NCBI GenBank assembly: GCA_900556535.1
Contig: USPI01000003.1
Location: forward strand, 1-23,742
DNA from: an uncultured Eubacteriales bacterium
GTDB taxonomy: Bacteria; Bacillota; Clostridia; Oscillospirales; Oscillospiraceae
Direction: 5' to 3'
Length of the DNA: 23,742 nucleotides
Below are positions 7,633 through 15,730 of this stretch, one piece after another (positions within the stretch are counted from its first letter, which is position 1; each line of letters begins with the position of its first letter). The notes under the pieces are model-generated. The model was not told where the DNA came from. It saw only the letters and a list, made by a program, of their open reading frames with translations, and searched no databases. The position numbers and the translations under genes were made by a program.

Positions 7633-9081
7633 TTGGGCTTCATATCGCCTTTGTACTTTGCGTTTTTCCCCGCAGCCGCAATAATATATTTTTTGCTGCC
7701 TCGGCGCGCCAAAAACGGCTGGCTGCTGCTGAGCAGCTGGTTTTTCTATTTCTGCGCGGGTCCCGAGTGCCTGCCGTTTCTCGTGGGCGCGTCGATAGCC
7801 GTGTATTTTGCGGCAAGGTCGCTCGAAAAAAGACCGAGCCGCGCCGTTCTGGGCGCGATGCTCGCGCTCTTCATCGGGCTTTTGGTGCTGTTTAAGTACC
7901 TGAGCTTCTCGGCGCAGGTCATAAGCCGCACCCTCGGCGCGTTCGGGCTCGACTGGTCTCCGGCGGTGCCGGAGCTGCTGCTCCCTGCGGGCATCTCGTT
8001 TTACTTTTTCGCCGCGATGGGCTATCTTATCGACGTTTTTCGCGGCAAGACCCCCGCGGAGAAGAATTTTGTCAAAAGCGCACTGTTTTTGTCGTTTTTC
8101 CCCGCGCTGCTGTCGGGTCCAATCGCAAGAGCGGACAAGCTCCTGCCGCAATTTGACGAGGACCGTGCATTTTCGTGGCGCGAGGCGCGGGTGGGCATTT
8201 TCCGCTTCGCATACGGCGCGTTTTTAAAGCTCGTCCTCGCCGACCGCCTTGCCGTCATCGCCGAAGCGGTCTTTGCCGCGCCCGGGCAGTTCGGCTCGGT
8301 GCAGGTCATCGCCGCCGTGGGCGCGTTCGCCGTGCAGATATACTGCGACTTTGCCGCGTATTCGCACATGGCGATAGGCTCGGCGCGCATCATGGGCTTC
8401 CGGCTCATCGAAAATTTCAACACGCCCTATTTCTCCCGCTCGATAGCGGAGTTCTGGCGCAGATGGCACATCTCGCTGTCAACATGGTTCAGGGATTATC
8501 TCTACATCCCGCTAGGCGGCAACCGCAGAGGCAAGGCGCGCAAGTACCTTAACATCCTCATCGTTTTCGCCGTCAGCGGACTTTGGCACGGTGCGGCGAC
8601 GACCTTCCTCATCTGGGGGCTTTTAAACGGAGTTTATCAGATAATCGGCAGCGTCACCGCTCCCGCCCGATCGAAAATGCGCTCGGCGCTGCACCTGCGC
8701 GAGGACGGCATTCTGACCGCCGCGTGGCAGATGCTGTGCGTTTTCGTGCTTGAGGGGCTCGCGTGGGTGTTCTTTAGATCCGGCTCGGTCATGGGCGCTC
8801 TCGGCGTTCTTCGCGCCTGCGCCGCCCCGACGCTTTGGGTATCCCCGCTGTCCGCGATGGGCACGGACAGGCTTGAGCTTATTGTCGCCGGCATCGCGTT
8901 TCTTATCCTGCTCGTGACGGATATCGCACACTATCGCCGCGGCGACCTTGCCGAGCGCTGTGCCGACGCGCCCCGTGCGCTGCGCTGGCTGATGCTGCTT
9001 GCGCTGCTTATGGCGTCGCTTGTTCTCGGCAGCTACGGCACGGGCTATAACGCGCAGTCGTTTATCTATGCGCGCTTCTGA
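7633..9081 (+). CDS. MBOAT-family membrane O-acyltransferase (AlgI/DltB type)
   Basis: 482 residues, multi-spanning. It has the core MBOAT signature FRDYLYIPLGGNRRG (about 286-300) and the catalytic-histidine motif SGLWHG with H319, as in AlgI, DltB and PatA. The N-terminus GFISPLYFAFFPAAAIIYF matches the family start, supporting TTG 7633 as the initiation codon, with GAAAGGA about 11 bases upstream. Such enzymes pass acyl groups, usually acetyl, across the membrane to an extracytoplasmic partner that modifies a glycan or teichoic polymer. The SGNH gene 13 bp downstream is the expected partner. The polymer modified cannot be read from sequence. Confidence 0.92.
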   Translation: MGFISPLYFAFFPAAAIIYFLLPRRAKNGWLLLSSWFFYFCAGPECLPFLVGASIAVYFAARSLEKRPSRAVLGAMLALFIGLLVLFKYLSFSAQVISRTLGAFGLDWSPAVPELLLPAGISFYFFAAMGYLIDVFRGKTPAEKNFVKSALFLSFFPALLSGPIARADKLLPQFDEDRAFSWREARVGIFRFAYGAFLKLVLADRLAVIAEAVFAAPGQFGSVQVIAAVGAFAVQIYCDFAAYSHMAIGSARIMGFRLIENFNTPYFSRSIAEFWRRWHISLSTWFRDYLYIPLGGNRRGKARKYLNILIVFAVSGLWHGAATTFLIWGLLNGVYQIIGSVTAPARSKMRSALHLREDGILTAAWQMLCVFVLEGLAWVFFRSGSVMGALGVLRACAAPTLWVSPLSAMGTDRLELIVAGIAFLILLVTDIAHYRRGDLAERCADAPRALRWLMLLALLMASLVLGSYGTGYNAQSFIYARF

Positions 9082-9094
9082 CGGAGGTGAGGAC

Positions 9095-10123
9095 ATGACA
9101 AAGAAGAAAAAGGATTGGATATTTGCCATAGCCTTCGTCGTGACGGCGGCGCTGCTCATCCAGCTCGCCTCGCTCATCCTGCGCCCGCCGCAGACCCAGT
9201 TCGGCTCGACCTGGCGCGAATTTCTCTGCGAGCCGAGGGATTCGATCGACATTATATTTCTCGGCAGCAGCTACGCCTACTGCGACTGGAACCCCGGCGT
9301 CGTTTACGGCAGGAGCGGTCTGACGGGCTACGTCATGGCGGGCTCGACACAGACCCCGAACCTCACCTGCCGCTATTTGAGCCAAGCGCTCAAGACCCAG
9401 TCGCCGCAGGCCGTCGTGATGGAGGGCTCGTCGTTTCTTTTCGGCAGCATGAAGCCCAACTTCACGCAGATAAACATCGTATATATGCCGCAGGGCACAG
9501 ACCGCCTGCGCACAGTGCTTCATGACGCTTCGCCCGAGCTGCGCACGGGGCTGCTGTTCGACCTGTATTTTTATCACGACCGCTGGAAGACCCTCACGCT
9601 CGAGGACGTAAAGGACCGCCTGACTCCTCCGACAGCGGACGTATACAAGGGCTACACCTTCCTGACCGAGATATACGATGCCTCGGAGCTGGGAGGCCCC
9701 ACGAGGCGCGAGCCGAACGGTGACGCGGAAATTTACAACGGCTACCTCGACGCATTCCGCGAAATGTCGCGGCTGTGCGCAAAAAAGGGCGTCGATATCA
9801 TCATAACGATAAACCCGACCTATTATCAGTGCGCCCCCGAGGTCTACGAGAGCCTGCGCCGCGATCTTCTTGAGATAGACCCCACGGTGCGCTTCGTGTG
9901 CCTTGCCGACAGCCTCGACGAAATGGGCATCGACCTTTCGCGCGACCTGTACGACAGCAAGCACCTCAACTTCTTCGGCTCGTATAAATTCTCCGAATGG
10001 ACGGCGGATTACCTGCTCGATTGCGGCTACACGCCGCGCAGCCAAAGCACCGAAAACAAGGCCGCGTGGGACGAGACCGCGCAGTATTGGCAGGATAAGC
10101 TCGCGCAGCTTGGCGGCACATAA
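9095..10123 (+). CDS. Membrane-anchored SGNH/GDSL-like hydrolase or O-acetyltransferase partner of MBOAT
   Basis: 342 residues. A basic N-terminus and one TM helix (about 8-27) anchor an extracytoplasmic domain. The SGNH features are a block-I motif FLGSSYAYCDWNP with nucleophile S59 and a C-terminal D287-S-K-H290 pair followed by LNFFGSYKFSEW. This spacing of Ser near the start and DxxH near the end is typical of SGNH acyltransfer partners such as AlgJ/AlgX or DltD-like proteins. Start ATG 9095 is preceded by GGAGGTGAGG. It is co-transcribed with the MBOAT gene (13-bp gap) and ends at an intrinsic terminator. The predicted role is final transfer of the acetyl group to, or its removal from, a surface polymer. 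Confidence 0.83.
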   Translation: MTKKKKDWIFAIAFVVTAALLIQLASLILRPPQTQFGSTWREFLCEPRDSIDIIFLGSSYAYCDWNPGVVYGRSGLTGYVMAGSTQTPNLTCRYLSQALKTQSPQAVVMEGSSFLFGSMKPNFTQINIVYMPQGTDRLRTVLHDASPELRTGLLFDLYFYHDRWKTLTLEDVKDRLTPPTADVYKGYTFLTEIYDASELGGPTRREPNGDAEIYNGYLDAFREMSRLCAKKGVDIIITINPTYYQCAPEVYESLRRDLLEIDPTVRFVCLADSLDEMGIDLSRDLYDSKHLNFFGSYKFSEWTADYLLDCGYTPRSQSTENKAAWDETAQYWQDKLAQLGGT

Positions 10124-10135
10124 GAAAATCGCAGC

Positions 10136-10170
10136 ATCCCGACGGCACGACCGCGCCGCCGGGATTTTTT
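10136..10170 (+). terminator. Intrinsic terminator after the SGNH gene
   Basis: An 11-position stem with one A-C mismatch (ATCCCGACGGC at 10136-10146 with GCCGCCGGGAT at 10155-10165) closes an 8-base loop and runs into a T-run ending at 10170. Confidence 0.85.
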
Positions 10171-10196
10171 GCGCGTGGCAAATGCACAAGCAAGTG

Positions 10197-10224
10197 TTGA
10201 AAAACGCGGATATTGTGGTATAAT
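10197..10224 (+). promoter_or_regulatory. Strong SigA promoter of htpG with extended -10
   Basis: TTGAAA (10197-10202), a 16-bp spacer and a perfect TATAAT (10219-10224), with the extended -10 TGG at 10216-10218. No CIRCE inverted repeat (TTAGCACTC/GAGTGCTAA) is visible in the 55-base leader, so HrcA control is not indicated. Confidence 0.8.
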
Positions 10225-10278
10225 AAACTATTATTATATTGTTGGGTAAACTACGACCCACTGGAGGTTTTAAGTAAT

Positions 10279-12201
10279 ATGGCAAAGAAACAGTTTAAAG
10301 CGGAGAGCAAAAGACTGCTCGACCTGATGATCAACTCCATCTATACGAACAAGGAAATTTTCCTGCGTGAGATCATCTCCAACGCATCCGACGCGATAGA
10401 CAAGCTGTGCTATCTTTCGCTGACGGACGACAAGGTCGGGCTGGAGCGCTCGGACTACCGCATCCGCATCACCGTCGATAAGGACGCGCGCACCATCACC
10501 GTTTCCGACAACGGCATCGGCATGAGCCAGGACGAGGCGGAGAAAAACCTCGGCGTTATCGCAAAGAGCGGCTCTTATAAGTTCAAAAGCGAGCTGAGCG
10601 AGGAGGATAAGCAGAACGACGATATCTCCATCATCGGTCAGTTCGGCGTCGGCTTCTACTCCGCGTTCATGGTCGCCGACAAGGTCACCGTCCTCACCAA
10701 GAAATACGGCGAGGAAAAGGGCGTCAAGTGGGAAAGCACCGGCGCGGACGGCTACACCGTTTCCGAGTACGACAAGTACAGACCCGGCACGGACGTCATC
10801 ATGCACATCAAGGAAGACACCGACGAGGAGATCTACGGCTCCTACCTCGAGATATGGAAGCTCAAGGCGCTCGTCAAGAAATACTCCGACTATGTCCGCT
10901 GGCCCATCGTCATGGACATCACTCATCAGGAGCAGCAGCCCACCGGCGAGGAGGACAAGGACGGCAAGCCCGTTATGCACACCGTAAACGTCACCGCGCC
11001 CGAGACCGTCAACTCCATGGTGCCCATCTGGCAGAGAGCCAAGACCGAGGTCACCGACGAGCAGTGCGCCGAGTGGTACAAGGAGACCAACCGCGACCAG
11101 ACCGACCCCGCATCCATACTGCGCATTAACGCCGAGGGCGTCGTTTCCTACAAGGCGATGCTGTTTATCCCCGGCAAGGACATCGACAACGCCATCTCCG
11201 GCGCGACCAAGAAGGGCGTTAAGCTCTACTGCAACGGCGTGCTCATCATGGAGGACTGTGACAAGCTCCTGCACGATTACTTCGAGTTCGTGCGCGGCGT
11301 GGTCGATTCCCCCGACCTGAGCCTGAACATCTCCCGCGAGGTGCTTCAGCACAACCGCCAGCTCAAGGTCATCGGTCAGAACCTCGAAAAGAAGATCAAG
11401 GCAGACCTCGAAAAGATGCTGCATGACGATCGCCCGAAGTACGAGAATTTCTGGCACAACTTCGGCATCCACATCAAGTGCGGCGTCTGCGACGAGTACG
11501 GACGCTACACCGATTTCCTCAAGGATCTGCTGCTGTTCTACACCTCCGAGGACACCATGCACACGCTCAAGGAGTATGTCGACAATATGCCCGAGAGCCA
11601 GAAGGCGATCTACTTCGCCTCGGCAGAGACCGTCAAGAAGGCCATGGCGCTGCCGCAGTGCGAGGAGGTCCGTTCCCGCGGCTATGAGATACTCTACCTT
11701 GACCACCCCATCGACGAGACCGTGCTCATGCAGCTTCGCAATTTTGAGGGCAAGGGCTTCGTGAACGTCCTCACCGAGGACCTCGGCTTCCAGACCGAGG
11801 AGGAGAAGAAGGCCGCAGAGGAGAAGGTCGTCGAGAACAAGGAGTTCCTCGACTTCGTGTGCCAGAGCATCGGCGACGAGAAGCTCAAGCAGGTCACCCT
11901 CTCCAGCAAGCTCGTTTCCTCCGCCTGCTGCCTGACCTCCACCGGCGGCTTCACCCTCGAGATGGAGAAATATTTCCGCAACGCACCGAGCGAGGAGATG
12001 CGCAAGCTGCGCGCAGACCGCGTGCTCGAGCTCAACGAGACGCACCCGGCATACCTCGCCGTCAAGAGCGCTTACGATAGCGGCGATAAGGACAGAGCCG
12101 CAACGCTCGCCAAGATCCTTTACGCGCAGTCCGAGCTTGTCGCCGGCGTCGAGGTCGAAGACCCCAACGCATACGCAGAGCTCGTCTGCTCCCTCTTCTA
12201 A
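10279..12201 (+). CDS. htpG: Molecular chaperone HtpG (Hsp90)
   Basis: 640 residues, normal for bacterial Hsp90. The N-terminal GHKL ATPase domain shows E31 and N35 in LREIISNASDAIDKL, the DNGIGM motif (77-82), GVIAKSGSYKF, and the glycine-rich lid GQFGVGFYSAFMVADK. The middle domain carries NISREVLQHNR, including the conserved Arg that contacts the ATP gamma-phosphate. The C-terminal dimerisation domain is present. It is an ATP-dependent cytosolic chaperone. Start ATG 10279 has GGAGG 11 bases upstream; an in-frame GTG at 10213 lies next to the promoter and is rejected. It is monocistronic: the repeat cluster begins 3 bp after the stop and no other terminator is seen. Confidence 0.97.
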   Translation: MAKKQFKAESKRLLDLMINSIYTNKEIFLREIISNASDAIDKLCYLSLTDDKVGLERSDYRIRITVDKDARTITVSDNGIGMSQDEAEKNLGVIAKSGSYKFKSELSEEDKQNDDISIIGQFGVGFYSAFMVADKVTVLTKKYGEEKGVKWESTGADGYTVSEYDKYRPGTDVIMHIKEDTDEEIYGSYLEIWKLKALVKKYSDYVRWPIVMDITHQEQQPTGEEDKDGKPVMHTVNVTAPETVNSMVPIWQRAKTEVTDEQCAEWYKETNRDQTDPASILRINAEGVVSYKAMLFIPGKDIDNAISGATKKGVKLYCNGVLIMEDCDKLLHDYFEFVRGVVDSPDLSLNISREVLQHNRQLKVIGQNLEKKIKADLEKMLHDDRPKYENFWHNFGIHIKCGVCDEYGRYTDFLKDLLLFYTSEDTMHTLKEYVDNMPESQKAIYFASAETVKKAMALPQCEEVRSRGYEILYLDHPIDETVLMQLRNFEGKGFVNVLTEDLGFQTEEEKKAAEEKVVENKEFLDFVCQSIGDEKLKQVTLSSKLVSSACCLTSTGGFTLEMEKYFRNAPSEEMRKLRADRVLELNETHPAYLAVKSAYDSGDKDRAATLAKILYAQSELVAGVEVEDPNAYAELVCSLF

Positions 12202-12204
12202 CTG

Positions 12205-12358
12205 CTGCCGCAGGGGCAGTGCGCCACGAACATTGGCGATAGATTAAACTGCGGCGACACGGTGACGGACTGTGGCGGTTTTGTCAGCGCCTTCGTAACC
12301 GTGCAACCGCAATAGATGTATCGGTAGGAGCGTCAAGGCGAACTGCCCCCATGGCAAT
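12205..12358 (-). repeat. Full-length AB repeat (reverse) abutting the htpG stop
   Basis: A complete reverse unit of about 154 bp. The terminal repeat CTGCCGCAGGGGCAGTGCGCC is followed by B (GATTAAACTGCGGCGACACGG), A (GGCGGTTTTGTCAG, CTTCGTAACCGTGC, ACCGCAATAGATGTATCGGTA) and the inverted end GGCGAACTGCCCCCATGGCA. The two ends are imperfect inverted repeats of about 20 bp. This is one of the cleanest copies for defining the unit. It has no D insert at the A/B junction. Confidence 0.88.
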
Positions 12359-12449
12359 GGCTTGAGGGGAAGCTGTCACCGAAGGTGACTGATGAGGTGA
12401 ATTAAAGCCTTTGAATTAAGAATTTAAACACCTCATCCGGCTCTCCGCC
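12359..12449 (+). repeat. C element (copy 2, short)
   Basis: A shortened C element. Part of the left hairpin is lost (TTGAGGGGAAG remains). Then come GTCACC-GAA-GGTGAC, TGATGAGGTG, an AT-rich centre, and CACCTCATCCGGCTCTCCGCC. The right-hand CCTTCCCC hairpin is absent, as in copy 3. The variable hairpin differs from copy 1 by paired changes. Confidence 0.82.
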
Positions 12450-12605
12450 CACTGCCGTGGAGGCAATGCGCCACCGACATTGGCGGTAAATTAAAGTGCG
12501 GTATCACGGCAACGGACTGCTCGCCGCAGGGGCAATGCGCCACCGACAATGGCAGAATTGTTAAGTGCGGCGACACGGTGACGGACTTCCGACTAAGGCG
12601 CAACA
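12450..12605 (-). repeat. Two tandem B halves (reverse)
   Basis: Two reverse B halves lie in tandem. The first starts near 12450 (CACTGCCGTGGAGGCAATGCGCC, ACCGACATTGGCGGTAAATTAA, CGGTATCACGG). The second starts near 12533 (GCCGCAGGGGCAATGCGCC, ACCGACAATGGCAGAATTGTTAA, GGCGACACGG). The second runs into the D element through CGACTAAGGCGCAACA, the same junction sequence as in the 19080 copy. Confidence 0.8.
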
Positions 12606-12682
12606 GCGGGCGACCAATGGTCGCCCCTACAGTCTCGTCGGGAGTGCAAGCTATGCCGTAGGGGCGAGCATTGCTCGCCCGC
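12606..12682 (-). repeat. D element (copy 1), core inverted relative to copy 2
   Basis: A 77-bp element with terminal palindromes GGGCGACCAATGGTCGCCC (left) and GGGCGAGCATTGCTCGCCC (right). Between them is a core of about 36 bp bounded by CCCCTAC and GTAGGGG. It sits between the B and A halves of a reverse AB unit. Relative to the AB unit, its end palindromes are placed as in the 19144 copy, but its core is flipped. Confidence 0.85.
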
Positions 12683-12815
12683 AGGTGATGGTTTCGTCGG
12701 AATAATCGTAACCGGGCTGACGCAAAAAATGTATCGGCAAAATCCAAAGGCGAACTGCCTCCACGGCGAGTGGCGGGCGACCGCAATAAATGTATAGGTA
12801 GGAGCGTTAATGCGC
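12683..12815 (-). repeat. Two A halves (reverse) running up to hemW
   Basis: The first A half follows D (GATGGTTTCGTCGG, AATCGTAACCGGG, GACGCAAAAAATGTATCGGC, GGCGAACTGCCTCCACGGCGAG). A shorter second one (ACCGCAATAAATGTATAGGTAGGAGCG) ends 10-20 bp before the hemW start. No promoter better than chance is visible in the 624-bp gap between htpG and hemW, which is essentially all repeat. Confidence 0.78.
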
Positions 12816-12829
12816 TAATGAAAAAATGA
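12800..12829 (+). promoter_or_regulatory. Repeat-derived hemW leader: SD site, mini-ORFs and hairpin
   Basis: AGGAG (12800-12804) belongs to the AB repeat and lies 21 bases before the hemW ATG (12826), too far for direct use. Five bases after it is ATG-CGC-TAA (12810-12818). Its stop overlaps ATG-AAA-AAA-TGA (12818-12829), whose stop in turn overlaps the hemW ATG. The segment AGCGTTAATGCGCT can also form a small hairpin. Either feature could bring the ribosome to hemW. Confidence 0.4.
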
Positions 12830-14088
12830 GAGACAGACTTGGAATTTACATTCACATACCGTTCTGCGTGTCCAAATGCGGATACTGCGATTTCTACTCG
12901 ATAGCGGGCGGCAAGCAGAAGATGCCGGACTATCAGTCGGCGCTGCTGTCGCACATAAGCGAGTCTGCGGACATCATGCAGGGCTACGAGATCGACAGCA
13001 TCTACATCGGCGGCGGCACGCCGAGCTGCTACGGCGCAAAGCGCATCGTCGAAATTCTCGATGAGCTCAAGCGCATGGGCAACGTGCGCCTTGACTCGGA
13101 GATAACCGTTGAGGTGAACCCCGACACGGTGCGCCTTGACGAGCTGAAGCTCCTGCGCTCGGAGGGCGTAAACAGGCTCTCTGTCGGCGTGCAGTCGGCA
13201 AATAACGACATCCTCAAGATAATCGGCAGGCGGCACAACTTCCTTCAGGCGCAGACCGCCGTTGAGATTGCGCGCACAGCCGGCTTCGAGAACGTGAGCC
13301 TCGATCTCATCTACGGACTGCCGAGCCAGACCAAGGGCGACTGGGCGGAGACCCTGTCCAAGGCGCTGGAGCTGCATCCGGAGCATCTTTCGTGCTACTG
13401 CCTCAAGCTCGAGGAGGGCACTCCCATGCACCGCAGCTACCTCGGCTCCCCGCTCATCCCCGACGAGGACGAGCAGGCGGATATGTACCTGTACACGACG
13501 GACGTGCTCAAAAGCTACGGCTTCGAGCAGTACGAGATATCGAATTTCGCCATCCCCGGCTACGAGTCGCGCCACAACCTCAAGTACTGGCAGCTCGGCG
13601 ATTACATGGGCTTCGGCCCCGGCGCACACTCATGCGTGAGCGGCGTGAGATACAGCTTTGTGCGCGATATCGACAAGTACATCAGCGCCGTCATCGGTGA
13701 CGGCATGATAATCGACGAGTACGAGCACATCGTGCCGATACAGCGCGCGACGGAGTACCTCATGCTCGGAATGCGCACGGCCTACGGCGTGTCCGAGAGC
13801 GATTACCACAAGATATACCGCAGCGACTGGGCTCCCATCGAGGAGACCTTCGAGCTGTTCCGGCGCAAGGGCTGGGCGGAGAAGAACGAGGATCGCTGGC
13901 GCCTCACGCCGGCGGGCTTTCTCGTTTCAAACGTGCTCATAAACGCCGTTTTGGAGGCGCAGACGGGCGCGAAGGTCGAAAACAACCCCTGGATGAGAGA
14001 GTTTTTCCGACGCGAGAAGAAGCAGGAGCTGCCCGAGGGCGAGTACGAGCGCTTCACCTCCGTTTACAGGGATAAGTCCGACGCTTGA
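12826..14088 (+). CDS. hemW: Radical SAM heme chaperone HemW (HemN-like)
   Basis: 420 residues. The radical-SAM [4Fe-4S] motif is C14-VSK-C18-GY-C21 in IHIPFCVSKCGYCDFYS, followed by the SAM-binding GGGTPS. Other HemW/HemN features are EVNPDTV, RLSVGVQS, SLDLIYGLPSQT and the C-terminal HemN domain. HemW members act as heme chaperones rather than coproporphyrinogen dehydrogenases; the window shows no other heme genes. Start ATG 12826 gives the standard N-terminus (MRDRLGIYIHIPFC). It is the first gene of a likely operon with the VanW gene (14-bp gap), metG and the Nif11-like gene. Its 5' flank is entirely repeat, so its promoter is unclear. Confidence 0.93.
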   Translation: MRDRLGIYIHIPFCVSKCGYCDFYSIAGGKQKMPDYQSALLSHISESADIMQGYEIDSIYIGGGTPSCYGAKRIVEILDELKRMGNVRLDSEITVEVNPDTVRLDELKLLRSEGVNRLSVGVQSANNDILKIIGRRHNFLQAQTAVEIARTAGFENVSLDLIYGLPSQTKGDWAETLSKALELHPEHLSCYCLKLEEGTPMHRSYLGSPLIPDEDEQADMYLYTTDVLKSYGFEQYEISNFAIPGYESRHNLKYWQLGDYMGFGPGAHSCVSGVRYSFVRDIDKYISAVIGDGMIIDEYEHIVPIQRATEYLMLGMRTAYGVSESDYHKIYRSDWAPIEETFELFRRKGWAEKNEDRWRLTPAGFLVSNVLINAVLEAQTGAKVENNPWMREFFRREKKQELPEGEYERFTSVYRDKSDA

Positions 14089-14102
14089 GCAGGAGGCATG
14101 GC

Positions 14103-15713
14103 ATGGCAAATGGCAAACACGCAAAAGTCAAAAAGAAAAACCCCAAGGGCAAAAAGCCTCTTATAATAATTGCGGCGGTGCTTGCCGTCATTATCGTCGC
14201 GGCGCTCGCAACGGGCTATGCGGCGGGGCACTCGTCAAAGACCCACCCGGGCATGACGCTCGGCGGGGTGAATATAGGCGACATGAGCGCCGCGCAGGCG
14301 GAAAAGGCGCTGGACGCCGCGGGCTGGGCACAGCGCGAATGGCACGGCGTCGAGGTCACGCTCCCCGGCGGCTTCGTATTTACCGTGTCGCCCAAGGACG
14401 CCGGCACTCAGCTCACAAGCGCTCAGGCTGCCGAGGCCGCTCTTAAATACGGGCACACGGGCAATATCCTCCGCGACCTCGCCGCGTACTTTAAGTGCAT
14501 AACCGGCGGCGCCTCGGACGCGGACATTCTCATGGCGGCAAGCCCCGACGGCGTGAAATCGGCGGTCGAAAAGGCGCTTGCGGAATACAGAGAGCAGATG
14601 GGCGACGGCTACGAGGTCGATACCGAAAACGCGGTCTTAAAAATGATAAAGGGCGCGGAGAGCATCGAGATCGACGAAGATAAGCTGTGCCAAAGCATCC
14701 TCAGCGCCTTCCGCGACGGCGAGCGCAGCGTAAAATACAGCGTTTCGGCGGTGAGCGCGAAGGAGCCCGATTTTGCCAAGCTGCACGAGGAGCTTTACGC
14801 CGAGGCGCTCGACGCAAAGTATGACCCCGAGACCCAGAGGGCGACGGAGAGCAGGATCGGCATAGACTTTGACGCGGCCGAAGCAAAGTCACTTTGGGAC
14901 GCCGCGGAAACGGGCGGCACTGTGAGCATCCCGCTCAAGGTCACGATGCCAAAATACACAACAGAGCAGCTTGACAAGATGCTCTTTGCCGACAAGCTCG
15001 GCTCGATGACGACAAGCTACGCGTCCAGTAACGCAAACCGCGCGAATAATGTCGAATTGTCCGCGAAGAAAATAAACGGCTATATCCTCAACCCCGGCGA
15101 GACGTTTTCGTATAACACCGTCGTCGGAAAGCGCACTCGCGCAGCCGGCTTCAAGGAGGCGGGCGCCTACGCGGGCGGTCAGGTCGTGCAGGAGGTCGGC
15201 GGCGGCATCTGCCAGACCAGCTCCACGCTCTACTGCGCGGCGCTCTACGCCAATCTTCAGATAGTCGCTCGTGACGAGCACGGCTTCTCCGTTGCCTACG
15301 TTCCGTGGGGCATGGACGCCACGGTAAGCTGGGGCGGACCGGAGTTTAAATTCAAGAATAACCGCGAGTTTCCGGTGAAGATAGTCACCAAGTGCGAAAA
15401 CCGCAAGCTCACGATAGAAATATGGGGCACGGACACCGACGGCAGCTACGTCAAGATGGACTATTCGGCGTGGACGGTGTATGATACGACGTATCCCGAC
15501 GTTGCAATAGGTACCAAGGCGGTGACCTACCGCTGCGTTTACGATAAGGACGGCTCGCTCATAAGCCGCACCAAGGAAGCAAACAGCTATTATCACTATC
15601 ACCCCGAGGACATCAAATGGCCAACTCCCGAGCCGACGCCCACGCCCGCACCGGAGCCGGAAATTACCCCCGAGCCGACGCCCGAGGAGAATACAAGTCA
15701 ACAGATTCCTTAA
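14103..15713 (+). CDS. VanW-family cell-wall-associated protein
   Basis: 536 residues. A lysine-rich N-terminus and a single TM or uncleaved signal (about 20-40) are followed by a putative peptidoglycan-binding (YoaR-like) region with HPGMTLGGVNIGDMSAAQAEKAL. The VanW domain spans about 312-455 (ILNPGETFSYN, GKRTRAAGFKEAGAY, EVGGGICQTSSTLYCAAL). A Pro/Thr/Glu-rich tail (TPEPTPTPAPEPE) ends the protein. The family is common in Gram-positive envelopes and named after the accessory vanB-cluster gene; its biochemical role is unknown and it does not by itself indicate vancomycin resistance. Start ATG 14103 has AGGAGG six bases upstream. It ends 17 bp before metG. Confidence 0.9.
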   Translation: MANGKHAKVKKKNPKGKKPLIIIAAVLAVIIVAALATGYAAGHSSKTHPGMTLGGVNIGDMSAAQAEKALDAAGWAQREWHGVEVTLPGGFVFTVSPKDAGTQLTSAQAAEAALKYGHTGNILRDLAAYFKCITGGASDADILMAASPDGVKSAVEKALAEYREQMGDGYEVDTENAVLKMIKGAESIEIDEDKLCQSILSAFRDGERSVKYSVSAVSAKEPDFAKLHEELYAEALDAKYDPETQRATESRIGIDFDAAEAKSLWDAAETGGTVSIPLKVTMPKYTTEQLDKMLFADKLGSMTTSYASSNANRANNVELSAKKINGYILNPGETFSYNTVVGKRTRAAGFKEAGAYAGGQVVQEVGGGICQTSSTLYCAALYANLQIVARDEHGFSVAYVPWGMDATVSWGGPEFKFKNNREFPVKIVTKCENRKLTIEIWGTDTDGSYVKMDYSAWTVYDTTYPDVAIGTKAVTYRCVYDKDGSLISRTKEANSYYHYHPEDIKWPTPEPTPTPAPEPEITPEPTPEENTSQQIP

Positions 15714-15730
15714 AGAATGGAGACAGATAC

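Noticed and set aside
10225..10278. CIRCE/HrcA operator in the htpG leader
   Set aside because: No TTAGCACTC-N9-GAGTGCTAA or close match is present between the promoter and the start codon.
12205..12815. CRISPR array or integron-cassette array
   Set aside because: Units differ in type, length and orientation and lack uniform spacers. There are no cas genes and no integrase or attC-like core sites.
14103..15713. VanW as part of a vancomycin-resistance cluster
   Set aside because: No vanH, vanA/B ligase, vanX or VanRS genes are nearby. Stand-alone VanW proteins are common in Clostridia.
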